Below are positions 27,478 to 34,945 of a DNA stretch of 64,000 nt, piece after piece (the first letter of the stretch is position 1; the number at the start of each line of letters is the position of its first letter). The stretch spans positions 1-64,000 of the forward strand of contig JADJCX010000002.1 of assembly GCA_016703005.1 (NCBI GenBank). Reading direction: 5' to 3'. The translations under genes and the position numbers were made by a program. Source of the stretch: Flavobacteriales bacterium. Its GTDB lineage: Bacteria > Bacteroidota > Bacteroidia > Flavobacteriales_F > PHOS-HE28. The notes beneath the pieces are model-generated. The model ran no database searches. It was given only the letters and a program-made list of their open reading frames with translations, and was not told the DNA's origin.

Positions 27478-28737
27478 CTAGAGCTTGAAGGCCTTCTTCA
27501 CCACGCCCAATGCGTTCAGGTCCTCCCACGGGAAGAGCTTCACTTTCACGGTTTTCTCCCTGCCTGCGCTCTTGAAGGTCTTGGTCACCACCTTGCTGTC
27601 GCGCCCCATGTGGCCATAGCTGGCTGTTTCGCTGTAGATCGGTGTGCGCAGCTTGAAGCGCTTCTCGATGAAGTACGGCTTCATGTTGAACTCAGGCAGC
27701 TCGCTCATGGTTTTGGCGATGTCCCCGTCGCTCGCTTTCACTTTGCTGGTGCCATAGGTGTTCACATAGAAGCCTACAGGCTCGGCCACGCCGATCGCGT
27801 ATGCGACCTGCACCAGCACTTCATCGCACACCCCTGCGGCGACCAAGTGTTTGGCAACGTGCCGTGCGGCGTAAGCCGCGCTGCGGTCCACTTTGCTAGG
27901 GTCCTTTCCGCTGAAGGCGCCACCGCCGTGCGCACCCTTTCCACCGTATGTGTCCACGATGATCTTGCGACCCGTGAGGCCCGTATCGCCGTGTGGGCCG
28001 CCGATCACGAATTTGCCGGTCGGGTTGATGTGGAAGGCGATGTCGTTGCCAAAAAGCGACTGCACGCGCTTGGGCAGTTGCTTCTTCACGCGTGGGATCA
28101 GGATCTCGATGATGTCCTTCTTGATCTTCGCCAGCATAACCGGCTCCTTGTCGAAGTCGTCGTGCTGCGTGCTTACTACGATGGCATCGATGCGCAGTGG
28201 TTTACCATTATCGGCGTATTCAATGGTCACCTGGCTCTTGGCATCAGGGCGCAGGTAAGGCATCTTGCTGTTCTTCTCCCTTCGGATGGCAGCCAATTCG
28301 CGCAACAGCATGTGGCTCAATTCCAGCGGAAGCGGCATGTAATTGTCCGTGTCGCGGCATGCGTAGCCGAACATCATGCCTTGGTCCCCTGCCCCTTGTT
28401 CTTCCGGGTTCTTGCGCTCCACGCCTTGGTTGATGTCGGGGCTCTGTTCGTGGATGGCGCTGAAAATGCCGCAGCTGTTCGCCTCGAACATATACTCGCT
28501 CTTGGTGTACCCGATGCGGCGGATCACATCACGGGCGATCTCCTGCACGTCGAGATATGCTTTGCTTTTCACTTCACCGGCAAGAACCACTTGGCCCGTG
28601 GGCACCAATGTTTCACAAGCCACCTTGCTACTTGGATCGAAGGCAAGGAAGTGGTCGATCAACGCATCGCTGATCTGATCGGCAACTTTATCAGGGTGGC
28701 CTTCGCTAACGGATTCGGAGGTGAAGAGGTATGGCAT
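27478..28737 (-). CDS. metK: S-adenosylmethionine synthetase
   Basis: 419-residue enzyme making SAM from methionine and ATP. Starts at the ATG at 28737 (MPYLFTSESVSEGHPDKVAD, the classical N-terminus); the ORF extension to 28893 would overlap mutY and is rejected. Signature motifs GAGDQGMMFGYA and GGGAFSGKDPSKVDRSAAYAA are intact, as is GGPHGDTGLTGRKI. Length matches the slightly extended Bacteroidota form. Lies between mutY and rplU on the same strand, with 59 bases to mutY. Confidence 0.97.
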   Translation of the reverse strand: MPYLFTSESVSEGHPDKVADQISDALIDHFLAFDPSSKVACETLVPTGQVVLAGEVKSKAYLDVQEIARDVIRRIGYTKSEYMFEANSCGIFSAIHEQSPDINQGVERKNPEEQGAGDQGMMFGYACRDTDNYMPLPLELSHMLLRELAAIRREKNSKMPYLRPDAKSQVTIEYADNGKPLRIDAIVVSTQHDDFDKEPVMLAKIKKDIIEILIPRVKKQLPKRVQSLFGNDIAFHINPTGKFVIGGPHGDTGLTGRKIIVDTYGGKGAHGGGAFSGKDPSKVDRSAAYAARHVAKHLVAAGVCDEVLVQVAYAIGVAEPVGFYVNTYGTSKVKASDGDIAKTMSELPEFNMKPYFIEKRFKLRTPIYSETASYGHMGRDSKVVTKTFKSAGREKTVKVKLFPWEDLNALGVVKKAFKL

Positions 28738-28796
28738 GGTGCTTTTTGGAAGGGCGCAAAGGAAGAAGTTCGTGCGGATAGTTCCACAGGAGTTCT

Positions 28797-29852
28797 TCAG
28801 GCCTTTTCCATCCAACGTTCCATCAAGCGATGCACGGCCAGTTTTTTGAGCTCTTTCGGAGAGACCATCTTCCATTCGTCCGGCGACCGCCACTTGCCAA
28901 CGGGCTCGCAGACCCAGTACGTCGCGATGATGCGTTGGTGGGAGAGAAGATGTTCAACAGGCAGGCTGGTTTTCTTCACTGACCATGTACCAGCACTCTT
29001 CCCCAAGCTCTTGCTGATCAGTTCGAGAAGGGCTGAACTTGTTGCTGATCGCTCGGTTTCCAGCATGGGGAGTTCCCATAAGCCTTGCCAAATGTCTTTG
29101 CCTTTACGCTGGCGCATCAATAGTCCTTTCGCAGAGCGGATGACCAAGTAATTGAAGTGTCTGATGCGCACGACATGCTTCTTGGACTTCACTGGAAGCG
29201 ATGCGATACGGCCCTCCTTGTGCGCTATGCACCGACCCCATAGTGGGCAAGCAATGCAATCAGGGTTGCGCGGCGTGCACACCGTGGCCCCCAACTCCAT
29301 CACGGCTTGGTTGTGATCGCCCGGCTGTTCCTTACTGATCAGCTCGCCGGCCAGCATCTTGAAAGCACGTCTGCCTTCCGAACTGTCGATCGGCGTTGCA
29401 ATACCGAACACTCGGGACAGCACTCTATACACATTACCATCCACCACGGCCTCCGCTTGATCGAAACAAATGCTCGCGATGGCAGCAGCCGTATAGTCGC
29501 CAACGCCTTTTAGCTTGAGCAGCCCGGTATGTGACCGCGGGAAATCGCCTTCGTGTTCCCGGATCACCTGAAGCGCCCCGGCTCGGAGATTCCGGGCCCG
29601 GCTGTAATAGCCGAGGCCTTGCCATTCCTTCAGCACCTCATCCTCGCTCGCGGCTGCTAGATCAGCGACACTGGGCCAACGTCGAACGAATCTCTTCCAG
29701 TATTCCAAGCCCTGATCCACCCGCGTCTGCTGCAGGATCACCTCGCTGAGCCAGATCCGGTATGGGTCGGCGCTATTCCGCCACGGTAATTCACGCTTGT
29801 TTTCAGTGTACCAAGGCAGCAGGGCCTTGCTGAACCATGAACGGCTTGGCAT
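28797..29852 (-). CDS. mutY: A/G-specific adenine glycosylase MutY
   Basis: 351-residue base-excision enzyme removing adenine mispaired with 8-oxoguanine or guanine. Motifs: LPWRNSADPYRIWLSEVILQ, the helix-hairpin-helix LKGVGDYTAAAIASI, catalytic Asp region AVVDGNVYRVLSR, the 4Fe-4S loop Cys-x6-Cys-x2-Cys-x5-Cys (CTPRNPDCIACPLWGRC) and a C-terminal NUDIX-like domain (about residues 225-350). Two starts are possible (29879, 29852); I prefer 29852 (MPSRSWFSKALLPWYTENKR) because it leaves the divergent HU promoter outside the gene. Confidence 0.95.
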   Translation of the reverse strand: MPSRSWFSKALLPWYTENKRELPWRNSADPYRIWLSEVILQQTRVDQGLEYWKRFVRRWPSVADLAAASEDEVLKEWQGLGYYSRARNLRAGALQVIREHEGDFPRSHTGLLKLKGVGDYTAAAIASICFDQAEAVVDGNVYRVLSRVFGIATPIDSSEGRRAFKMLAGELISKEQPGDHNQAVMELGATVCTPRNPDCIACPLWGRCIAHKEGRIASLPVKSKKHVVRIRHFNYLVIRSAKGLLMRQRKGKDIWQGLWELPMLETERSATSSALLELISKSLGKSAGTWSVKKTSLPVEHLLSHQRIIATYWVCEPVGKWRSPDEWKMVSPKELKKLAVHRLMERWMEKA

Positions 29853-29869
29853 TGAGGCACAAAGATGGG

Positions 29870-29899
29870 TTGCTGGCATCAGTTGTCCGACTATATTCG
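29870..29899 (+). promoter_or_regulatory. promoter of HU-like gene (TTG-N19-TATATTCG)
   Basis: TTG (29870-29872), exactly 19 bases, then TATATTCG (29892-29899), 25 bases before the ATG at 29925. It matches the promoter pattern of rplU and gdhA. Confidence 0.72.
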
Positions 29900-29924
29900 C
29901 ACCCCGTTTTCAGGAAGAGCAACC

Positions 29925-30218
29925 ATGACCAAGGCCGATCTCATCGCCATTTTGGGCAAACGCACGGGTATTGAGCGCGAGGTGGTTTCGGCCGTTGTGG
30001 AGGCTTTCATGGACCAAGTGAAGACCAGTTTGGAGCAAGGTGAGGACGTGCATATGCGCGGCTTTGGCAGTTTCTTGGTGAAGCAAAAGGCCCAGAAGAC
30101 GGGAAGGCTCTTGCCGCAGAACACACCCATCATCATTCCGGCCCACGTTGCCCCTGCCTTCAAGCCGGCGGAAAGTTGGGTGGATAGCATGAAGGAGAAG
30201 ACAAGCGGGAAGGCATGA
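29925..30218 (+). CDS. HU/IHF-family DNA-binding protein
   Basis: 97-residue nucleoid protein. MTKADLIAILGKRTGIEREV gives the dimerising helices, the strand region EDVHMRGFGSFLVKQK is the HU signature, and the DNA-binding arm follows (QKTGRLLPQNTPIIIPAHVA), where P replaces some of the usual basic residues. The ATG at 29925 is chosen; the ORF start at 29865 would include the promoter. It ends in an ATGA overlap with the next TPR gene. It should bend and compact DNA; alpha/beta type unknown. Confidence 0.93.
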   Translation: MTKADLIAILGKRTGIEREVVSAVVEAFMDQVKTSLEQGEDVHMRGFGSFLVKQKAQKTGRLLPQNTPIIIPAHVAPAFKPAESWVDSMKEKTSGKA

Positions 30219-30724
30219 AGTGGGGGAAATCCCAGTGGTTGATGCTGGGAGGTGCGGTAGTGGTGGTCGTTCTTTTGATGCTGATACCCCGGACACCTTC
30301 CGGGACAAACGCTGAGGTTCCCTTAGCGGGCGATGGCCACCAGGGCCATGAGCACGCGAGCATGGATCAACGGGTTGCCGAAGCTGCAGCCCTTGTTCAG
30401 GGGCCCGACCCCATGCAAGGGATCATGGCCTTGCGCGGCATTCTGGCCGAGGACAGCAACAATGTGGAAGCACATTGGCAGTTGGGCCTCTTCAGTTTGC
30501 AAAGCCGTCAGTTCGACAAAGCCATTGGTCGGTTCAGGAAGGTGATCGCACTGGCACCCGCTCGCGCGGATGCTTGGTTGGAACTGGGGCGCAGCTATGC
30601 GGCCGTCGACAGCACCGCGCTGGCGAAGGAAGCGGTATTGAAATACAAGACAATGGTGACGGATCCAGCGGCGCAAGCCGCTGCGGATGCGATCATCGCA
30701 GGAAGTACGAACGAAAAGCAGTAG
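30215..30724 (+). CDS. membrane-anchored TPR protein
   Basis: 169-residue protein with an N-terminal TM anchor (WLMLGGAVVVVVLLMLIP, residues about 8-25), a His-rich low-complexity linker and about three tetratricopeptide repeats (VEAHWQLGLFSLQSRQFDKA, AIGRFRKVIALAPARADAWL, LGRSYAAVDSTALAKEAVLK). Its start overlaps the HU stop by ATGA. This HU / TPR / AURKAIP1-like / RNase G order looks conserved among Bacteroidota from memory. Probably a protein-interaction module facing the periplasm; partner unknown. Confidence 0.85.
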   Translation: MKWGKSQWLMLGGAVVVVVLLMLIPRTPSGTNAEVPLAGDGHQGHEHASMDQRVAEAAALVQGPDPMQGIMALRGILAEDSNNVEAHWQLGLFSLQSRQFDKAIGRFRKVIALAPARADAWLELGRSYAAVDSTALAKEAVLKYKTMVTDPAAQAAADAIIAGSTNEKQ

Positions 30725-30729
30725 AACAC

Positions 30730-30825
30730 ATGCCTTGCGGTAAGAAGAGGAAGCGACACAAGATGGCCACGCACAAGCGCAAAAAGCGCCTGCGCAAGAA
30801 CCGTCACAAGAAGCGGGTCCGGTAG
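30730..30825 (+). CDS. AURKAIP1/COX24-domain small basic protein (ribosome-associated, mS38/bS22-like)
   Basis: 31-residue protein, too short for routine ORF finding: it starts MPCGKKRKRHKMATHKRKK and ends in a further run of Arg and Lys. This short, almost wholly basic sequence is nearly invariant in Bacteroidota and is annotated as AURKAIP1/COX24 domain. The mitochondrial relative mS38 and the mycobacterial bS22 are small-subunit ribosomal proteins, so ribosome association is likely. ATG at 30730 lies five bases after the TPR stop, so it is co-transcribed. Position 3 is Cys where relatives usually have Ser. Confidence 0.9.
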   Translation: MPCGKKRKRHKMATHKRKKRLRKNRHKKRVR

Positions 30826-30985
30826 GATCGGCTTCTGACGCGTGGGTATTCGGTCAAGTACCGAGTCCCTGGTCGTCCCATTGTTCACTCCCTGTGGGGT
30901 GGGGATGGGCGCGGGTGCCCAAGCGCCAATGCACATCCCGATACGTCGGGTCCGTGCCTATGCTTCACACCATCACACTTCCTAG
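30826..30985 (+). promoter_or_regulatory. structured leader upstream of rng
   Basis: 160 bases without a gene. It holds a GC-rich imperfect hairpin around 30903-30927 (GGATGGGCGCGGGTGCCC and GCGCC) and a clean CCCGA-TACG-TCGGG stem-loop (30937-30950) 35 bases before the rng GTG. RNase E/G leaders can be autoregulatory in other bacteria; a similar role here is only a suggestion. Confidence 0.35.
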
Positions 30986-32536
30986 GTGAGCGTCGATCTG
31001 GTCATCAAATCGAGCCCTTCCGATACGGCCATTGCCATCGTGAAGGACAAACTTCTAACGGGTCTTTCCCGTGAGAAGAGCGACCGTGGCTATGCCGTAG
31101 GCGACGTCTATCTGGCCAAGATCCGCAAGGTGGCTCCGGGGCTCAATGCCGCATTCGTCGAAGTAGGGCACGAGAAGGACGCCTTCCTGCACTATTACGA
31201 TCTGGGCCCACAGTTCAAGAACAGTTACCGCTTCACCAAGGCTGCAGTGAGCGGCAGCCTCGACAGCAGTATGCTGGAGGGCTGGAAGATGGAGCCCGAT
31301 ATCCAGAAGGAGGGCAAACTGCAAGAAGTGGTCAGCGCCAGCCAGAGTATTCTGGTGCAGATCGCCAAGGAGCCGATCAGTACGAAAGGGCCGCGCCTCA
31401 GTGCCGAGATAACCTTGGCCGGTCGCTATATGGTGTTGGTGCCGTTCATCCAGAAGATCAGCATCAGCAGTCGCATCACGGACGAGGAGGAGCGGAAGCG
31501 ACTGAAGCAGACCATCGCGGTATTCAAACCGCAGAATTTCGGTGTGATCGTGCGCACACAAGCCGAGCACAAAGGCACGGTTGAGCTGGAAGCTGATCTG
31601 AAGAGCTTGCTGCAGCGATGGGATATGATCTTCCGGAATCTCAAGAACGCCATGCCCCCGAAAAAGGTGCTGGGCGAATTGGATCGGACCAGTGCAGTGC
31701 TCCGCGATCTCGTCAGCGCTGACTTCGCCAACATCCACGTGGATGATGAGCAGGTCGGGGAAGAGGTTCGTCAGTATTTGGAGGTGAACGCTCCGGAGAA
31801 GAAGAACATCGTTAAGCTTTACAAAGGCAAGCTCGACATCTTCGACCACTTCGGGGTCAATAAGCAGATCAAGGCCGCCTTCGGCCGGCACGTGTCATTG
31901 CCCAGTGGCGCATACCTGATCGTGGAGAAGACCGAGGCCATGCACGTCGTCGATGTGAACAGCGGCGGCAGAAAGGGTGGGCAGAAGGACCACGAGCAGA
32001 ACGCACTGGAAACGAATCTTGAAGCGGCGGTGGAAGTCGCGCGTTTGTTGCGGTTGCGCGACATGGGCGGCATCATCTGCATCGACTTCATCGACCTGTA
32101 CGAACCGGAGAACCGCCGCCAATTGCACAAGGTGCTGAAAGAGGCGATGGAAAGCGATAAGGCGAAGCACAATGTGCTTCCGATGAGCAAGTTCGGTGTG
32201 GTGGAGATCACGCGTCAGCGTGTTCGCCCCGAGACCGAGATCGTAACCACCGAGAATTGCCCAACATGTAATGGGACCGGTGAAGTGAAGGCTCCTGTGC
32301 TCATCATCGATGAATTGGAACACGCGCTCAATTATCTGCACGGCGAAAAGAACTTGAGCGGGCTTACCGTGGTGGTCCATCCATTCATCCATGCGTATCT
32401 CACGAAAGGCCTATGGAGCCGTCAGCGTCAATGGTGGTGGCGTTGGAAGAAGAGCGTGAAAGTGAAGCCCGAAGGCGCCAGCCAATACTTGGATTTCAGC
32501 ATTCTGGACGCTGAAGGCAAGACGGTGCCGCTGTGA
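30986..32536 (+). CDS. rng: ribonuclease G (Rne/Rng family)
   Basis: 516-residue endoribonuclease for rRNA maturation and mRNA decay. GTG start (reads SVDLVIKSSPSDTAIAIVKD). Order: RNase H-like start, S1 domain (about residues 35-130, GDVYLAKIRKVAPGLNAAFV), 5'-sensor region, DNase I-like catalytic domain with VVDVNSGGRKGG and the metal-binding GGIICIDFIDLYE, and the Zn-link CPTCNGTGEV. A C-terminal degradosome scaffold is absent, as usual for RNase G. It lies 160 bases after the AURKAIP1-like gene, with a structured spacer. Confidence 0.95.
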   Translation: MSVDLVIKSSPSDTAIAIVKDKLLTGLSREKSDRGYAVGDVYLAKIRKVAPGLNAAFVEVGHEKDAFLHYYDLGPQFKNSYRFTKAAVSGSLDSSMLEGWKMEPDIQKEGKLQEVVSASQSILVQIAKEPISTKGPRLSAEITLAGRYMVLVPFIQKISISSRITDEEERKRLKQTIAVFKPQNFGVIVRTQAEHKGTVELEADLKSLLQRWDMIFRNLKNAMPPKKVLGELDRTSAVLRDLVSADFANIHVDDEQVGEEVRQYLEVNAPEKKNIVKLYKGKLDIFDHFGVNKQIKAAFGRHVSLPSGAYLIVEKTEAMHVVDVNSGGRKGGQKDHEQNALETNLEAAVEVARLLRLRDMGGIICIDFIDLYEPENRRQLHKVLKEAMESDKAKHNVLPMSKFGVVEITRQRVRPETEIVTTENCPTCNGTGEVKAPVLIIDELEHALNYLHGEKNLSGLTVVVHPFIHAYLTKGLWSRQRQWWWRWKKSVKVKPEGASQYLDFSILDAEGKTVPL

Positions 32537-32601
32537 GCGAAGTGAAGATCTGAGCCCGGTTCCGCCCGGTTCATCTCCACATTTGCATTAACTCCACAAC
32601 C

Positions 32602-33597
32602 ATGTCCTCAGGTCTCGTCATGCGTTCCACGGGTAGCCGCTATCGCGTGCGCGCGGCCGACGGATCGTTGCACGATTGCGTGGCCAAAGGCAATCTTCGG
32701 GTCAAGGGCTATACGAGCACCAATCCCATAGCCGTGGGCGATCGAGTGGACTTCATTCCCCAGATCAGTGCGGAGGAAGTCGGGGCGATCACGGCACTCC
32801 ACGACCGCAAGAACTACATCATTCGGCGCAGTGTGAACCTGAGCCACCACATGCATGTGATCGCGGCGAACATGGATCAAGCACTGTTGATCGCCACCGT
32901 TGCCAGTCCGCGCACCTCGTTCGGATTCATTGATCGCTTCCTCGTTACGGCCGAGGCATATAGTGTGCCCTGCGTTGTTGTGCTGAACAAGTTGGATGCG
33001 TGCGACGAGCATGATCGCGAAGTGCTCGAAGCCTACAAGAACACGTATGAGGGTGCTGGCTATCGGGTGCTGCTTACTTCCGCCATTACGGGCATTGGGA
33101 TCGGAGCAGTGAAGGCGCTGCTCCAGAGCAAGGTGACACTCCTCGCCGGTCATAGCGGCGTGGGCAAGAGCACGCTGATCAACGCCATCGACCCGTCCCT
33201 CGACCTGCGCACCCAGGAGATCAGCGGGTCAAGCGACAAAGGCCAGCACACCACCACCTTCGCGGAGATGTTCGAACTGAATGCCGCTAACGTCCATTTG
33301 CCGACGGCCAGTGGTGCTATCAGGGCCGAGCCAACAACTCAGACCTTCATCATCGACACACCCGGCGTGAAGGGATTTGGCCTGGTGGATATGACCCCGG
33401 ATGAGATCGTCGACCAATTCCCGGAGATGTTCAAATTGAAGAACGCATGTCGCTTCAACGACTGCAAACACTTGGACGAGCCCGGTTGTGCCGTGAAGCG
33501 CGGGGTGGAGGATGGCTCGATCGCGGTGAGCCGGTACACGAGCTATGTTGATATGGTGAACGGCGTGGAAGATGAAGGTCCATACAGGGTTGGTTGA
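32602..33597 (+). CDS. rsgA: small ribosomal subunit biogenesis GTPase RsgA
   Basis: 331-residue circularly permuted GTPase that checks 30S maturation. OB-fold first (GLVMRSTGSRYRVRAADGSL, about residues 4-75), then permuted G motifs: G4 VVLNKLD, G1 GHSGVGKSTLINAI, G2/switch SDKGQHTTTFAEMF, G3 DTPGVKGFGL. The C-terminal zinc domain is CRFNDCKHLDEPGCAVK (Cys, Cys, His, Cys). An unusual insert (about 15 residues, NAANVHLPTASGAIRAEPTT) sits between switch regions. Full length. Confidence 0.95.
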   Translation: MSSGLVMRSTGSRYRVRAADGSLHDCVAKGNLRVKGYTSTNPIAVGDRVDFIPQISAEEVGAITALHDRKNYIIRRSVNLSHHMHVIAANMDQALLIATVASPRTSFGFIDRFLVTAEAYSVPCVVVLNKLDACDEHDREVLEAYKNTYEGAGYRVLLTSAITGIGIGAVKALLQSKVTLLAGHSGVGKSTLINAIDPSLDLRTQEISGSSDKGQHTTTFAEMFELNAANVHLPTASGAIRAEPTTQTFIIDTPGVKGFGLVDMTPDEIVDQFPEMFKLKNACRFNDCKHLDEPGCAVKRGVEDGSIAVSRYTSYVDMVNGVEDEGPYRVG

Positions 33598-33621
33598 TCT
33601 TATCGATCGTAGATCGGAAAA

Positions 33622-33639
33622 CAGATGATCAGATGATGA
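33622..33639. repeat. copy of the AGATGATC octamer repeat
   Basis: CAGATGATCAGATGATGA is identical to 14953-14970. Here it supplies the tandem ATG start codons of the next gene (33633 and 33636). Confidence 0.65.
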
Positions 33640-34490
33640 AGAACGTTCCCCTCGCGCTCTCGATAGCCGCAACACTTGCTGTTGCCTGCAGTTCGACCCG
33701 AAAAGCACCTGAAGCCAATGCTACTGCTGCGGTTTCCGATGCCCAAACGACGACGACCGCTGAAGCGGTCCCGTATGTCTCCTTCGCCCTGTCGCAGCAG
33801 AATGCCGATGCCGCCATCTACCAGAACAGCAGCGCCGAGATCCGTCGCCTCTTCCAACAGTGCTATGAGTTGGCGCGACTTAGGCTCGATGCTAACCTGG
33901 CCAAGTCGCATGTGTTGCCTGCCGCGGTGATCGTCGACATTGACGAAACGGTGTTGGACAATTCGCCCTATCAGATCACCGGCGTAGCCAAAGGACGCAC
34001 GTTCACGCAAGCCAACTGGGCCGAATGGACCGCCAAAGCCGCGGCCAAAGCGCTCCCGGGCGCGCTCGACTTTCTCCGGTATGCGAAAGGCCGGGGGTGC
34101 TCCATCTTCTACATCAGTAATAGGAGCATCGCTGAGCGGGAAGCAACGATCAAGAATCTGGCGTCATTGGGGTTCCCCGATGCCGACGACCGCCACGTAT
34201 TGTGCATGGACAAGACCAGTGATAAGACCGAGCGTCGCGCTCAGGTGAAGGCGAGCCACTATATCGCTTTACTCTGCGGTGATCAACTCCGGGACTTCGA
34301 TGAGTCGTTCAAGGACCGGACAACGGACTATGGGCGGCCGCGCGTGGATGCGGCGCAGGATACGTTGAGAAACTACTTCATCATGCTGCCGAATGCCATG
34401 TACGGCACTTGGCTCGATGCGGTTGGCGGCAAAACCGACTCCCTGAAACTGGACCTGAAACAGAACTTCTTCAGCAAGCACGCCTACTGA
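33633..34490 (+). CDS. 5'-nucleotidase, lipoprotein e(P4) family (HAD acid phosphatase)
   Basis: 285-residue outer-membrane acid phosphatase. Signal peptide and lipobox: MMKNVPLALSIAATLAVAC (Cys19). HAD class C motif I is VIVDIDETVLDNSPYQ, with the two catalytic Asp; motif II is IFYISNRS; the later acidic motif is CGDQLRDFDESF. Relatives such as Haemophilus e(P4) dephosphorylate NMN and other mononucleotides, allowing uptake of nicotinamide riboside. A pnuC transporter and NadR-like kinase occur about 14-16 kb away, so NAD salvage is a plausible role. The start falls in a repeat, so ATG 33633 or 33636 cannot be separated. Confidence 0.92.
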   Translation: MMKNVPLALSIAATLAVACSSTRKAPEANATAAVSDAQTTTTAEAVPYVSFALSQQNADAAIYQNSSAEIRRLFQQCYELARLRLDANLAKSHVLPAAVIVDIDETVLDNSPYQITGVAKGRTFTQANWAEWTAKAAAKALPGALDFLRYAKGRGCSIFYISNRSIAEREATIKNLASLGFPDADDRHVLCMDKTSDKTERRAQVKASHYIALLCGDQLRDFDESFKDRTTDYGRPRVDAAQDTLRNYFIMLPNAMYGTWLDAVGGKTDSLKLDLKQNFFSKHAY

Positions 34491-34491
34491 A

Positions 34492-34944
34492 ATGCGCGCC
34501 GTTGTGCAACGCGTCAGCGAAGCAAGTGTCAGCATCGGGGGTCAAGAGCATGCTCGTATCGGTCGGGGCTTGCTGGTATTGTTGGGCGTTGAAGCGGGCG
34601 ACAGCAACGATGATCTGCAGTGGCTCTGTGGAAAGATCGCACGCCTGCGCATCTTCGCTGGTGCCGACGGTAAGATGGATCTTGATACCGTGCAAGCGAG
34701 TGGCGATATCCTGCTGGTGAGCCAGTTCACATTGCATGCGAGCACGGCCAAGGGAAATCGGCCCAGCTACATCCGCGCGGCGCGTCCCGAAGAAGCGATC
34801 CCTTTGTATGAGCGTGCAAAAGAGGTGCTCGCAACTGCGACCGGACGCACGGTTCAGTGCGGTGTCTTCGGTGCCGACATGCAAATAGCATTGGTGAATG
34901 ACGGTCCTGTGACGATCACGATGGACAGCAGAGTGAAGGAGTGA
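34492..34944 (+). CDS. dtd: D-aminoacyl-tRNA deacylase
   Basis: 150-residue proofreading enzyme that hydrolyses D-aminoacyl-tRNA, notably D-Tyr-tRNA. MRAVVQRVSEASVSIGGQEH is the canonical start; the catalytic SQFTLHASTAKGNRPS and the C-terminal VFGADMQIALVNDGPVTITM match the family. The usual NPGPVT reads NDGPVT; the Gly-Pro pair that gives chiral selectivity is kept. Starts two bases after the e(P4) stop codon, so likely co-transcribed. Confidence 0.95.
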   Translation: MRAVVQRVSEASVSIGGQEHARIGRGLLVLLGVEAGDSNDDLQWLCGKIARLRIFAGADGKMDLDTVQASGDILLVSQFTLHASTAKGNRPSYIRAARPEEAIPLYERAKEVLATATGRTVQCGVFGADMQIALVNDGPVTITMDSRVKE

Positions 34945-34945
34945 G

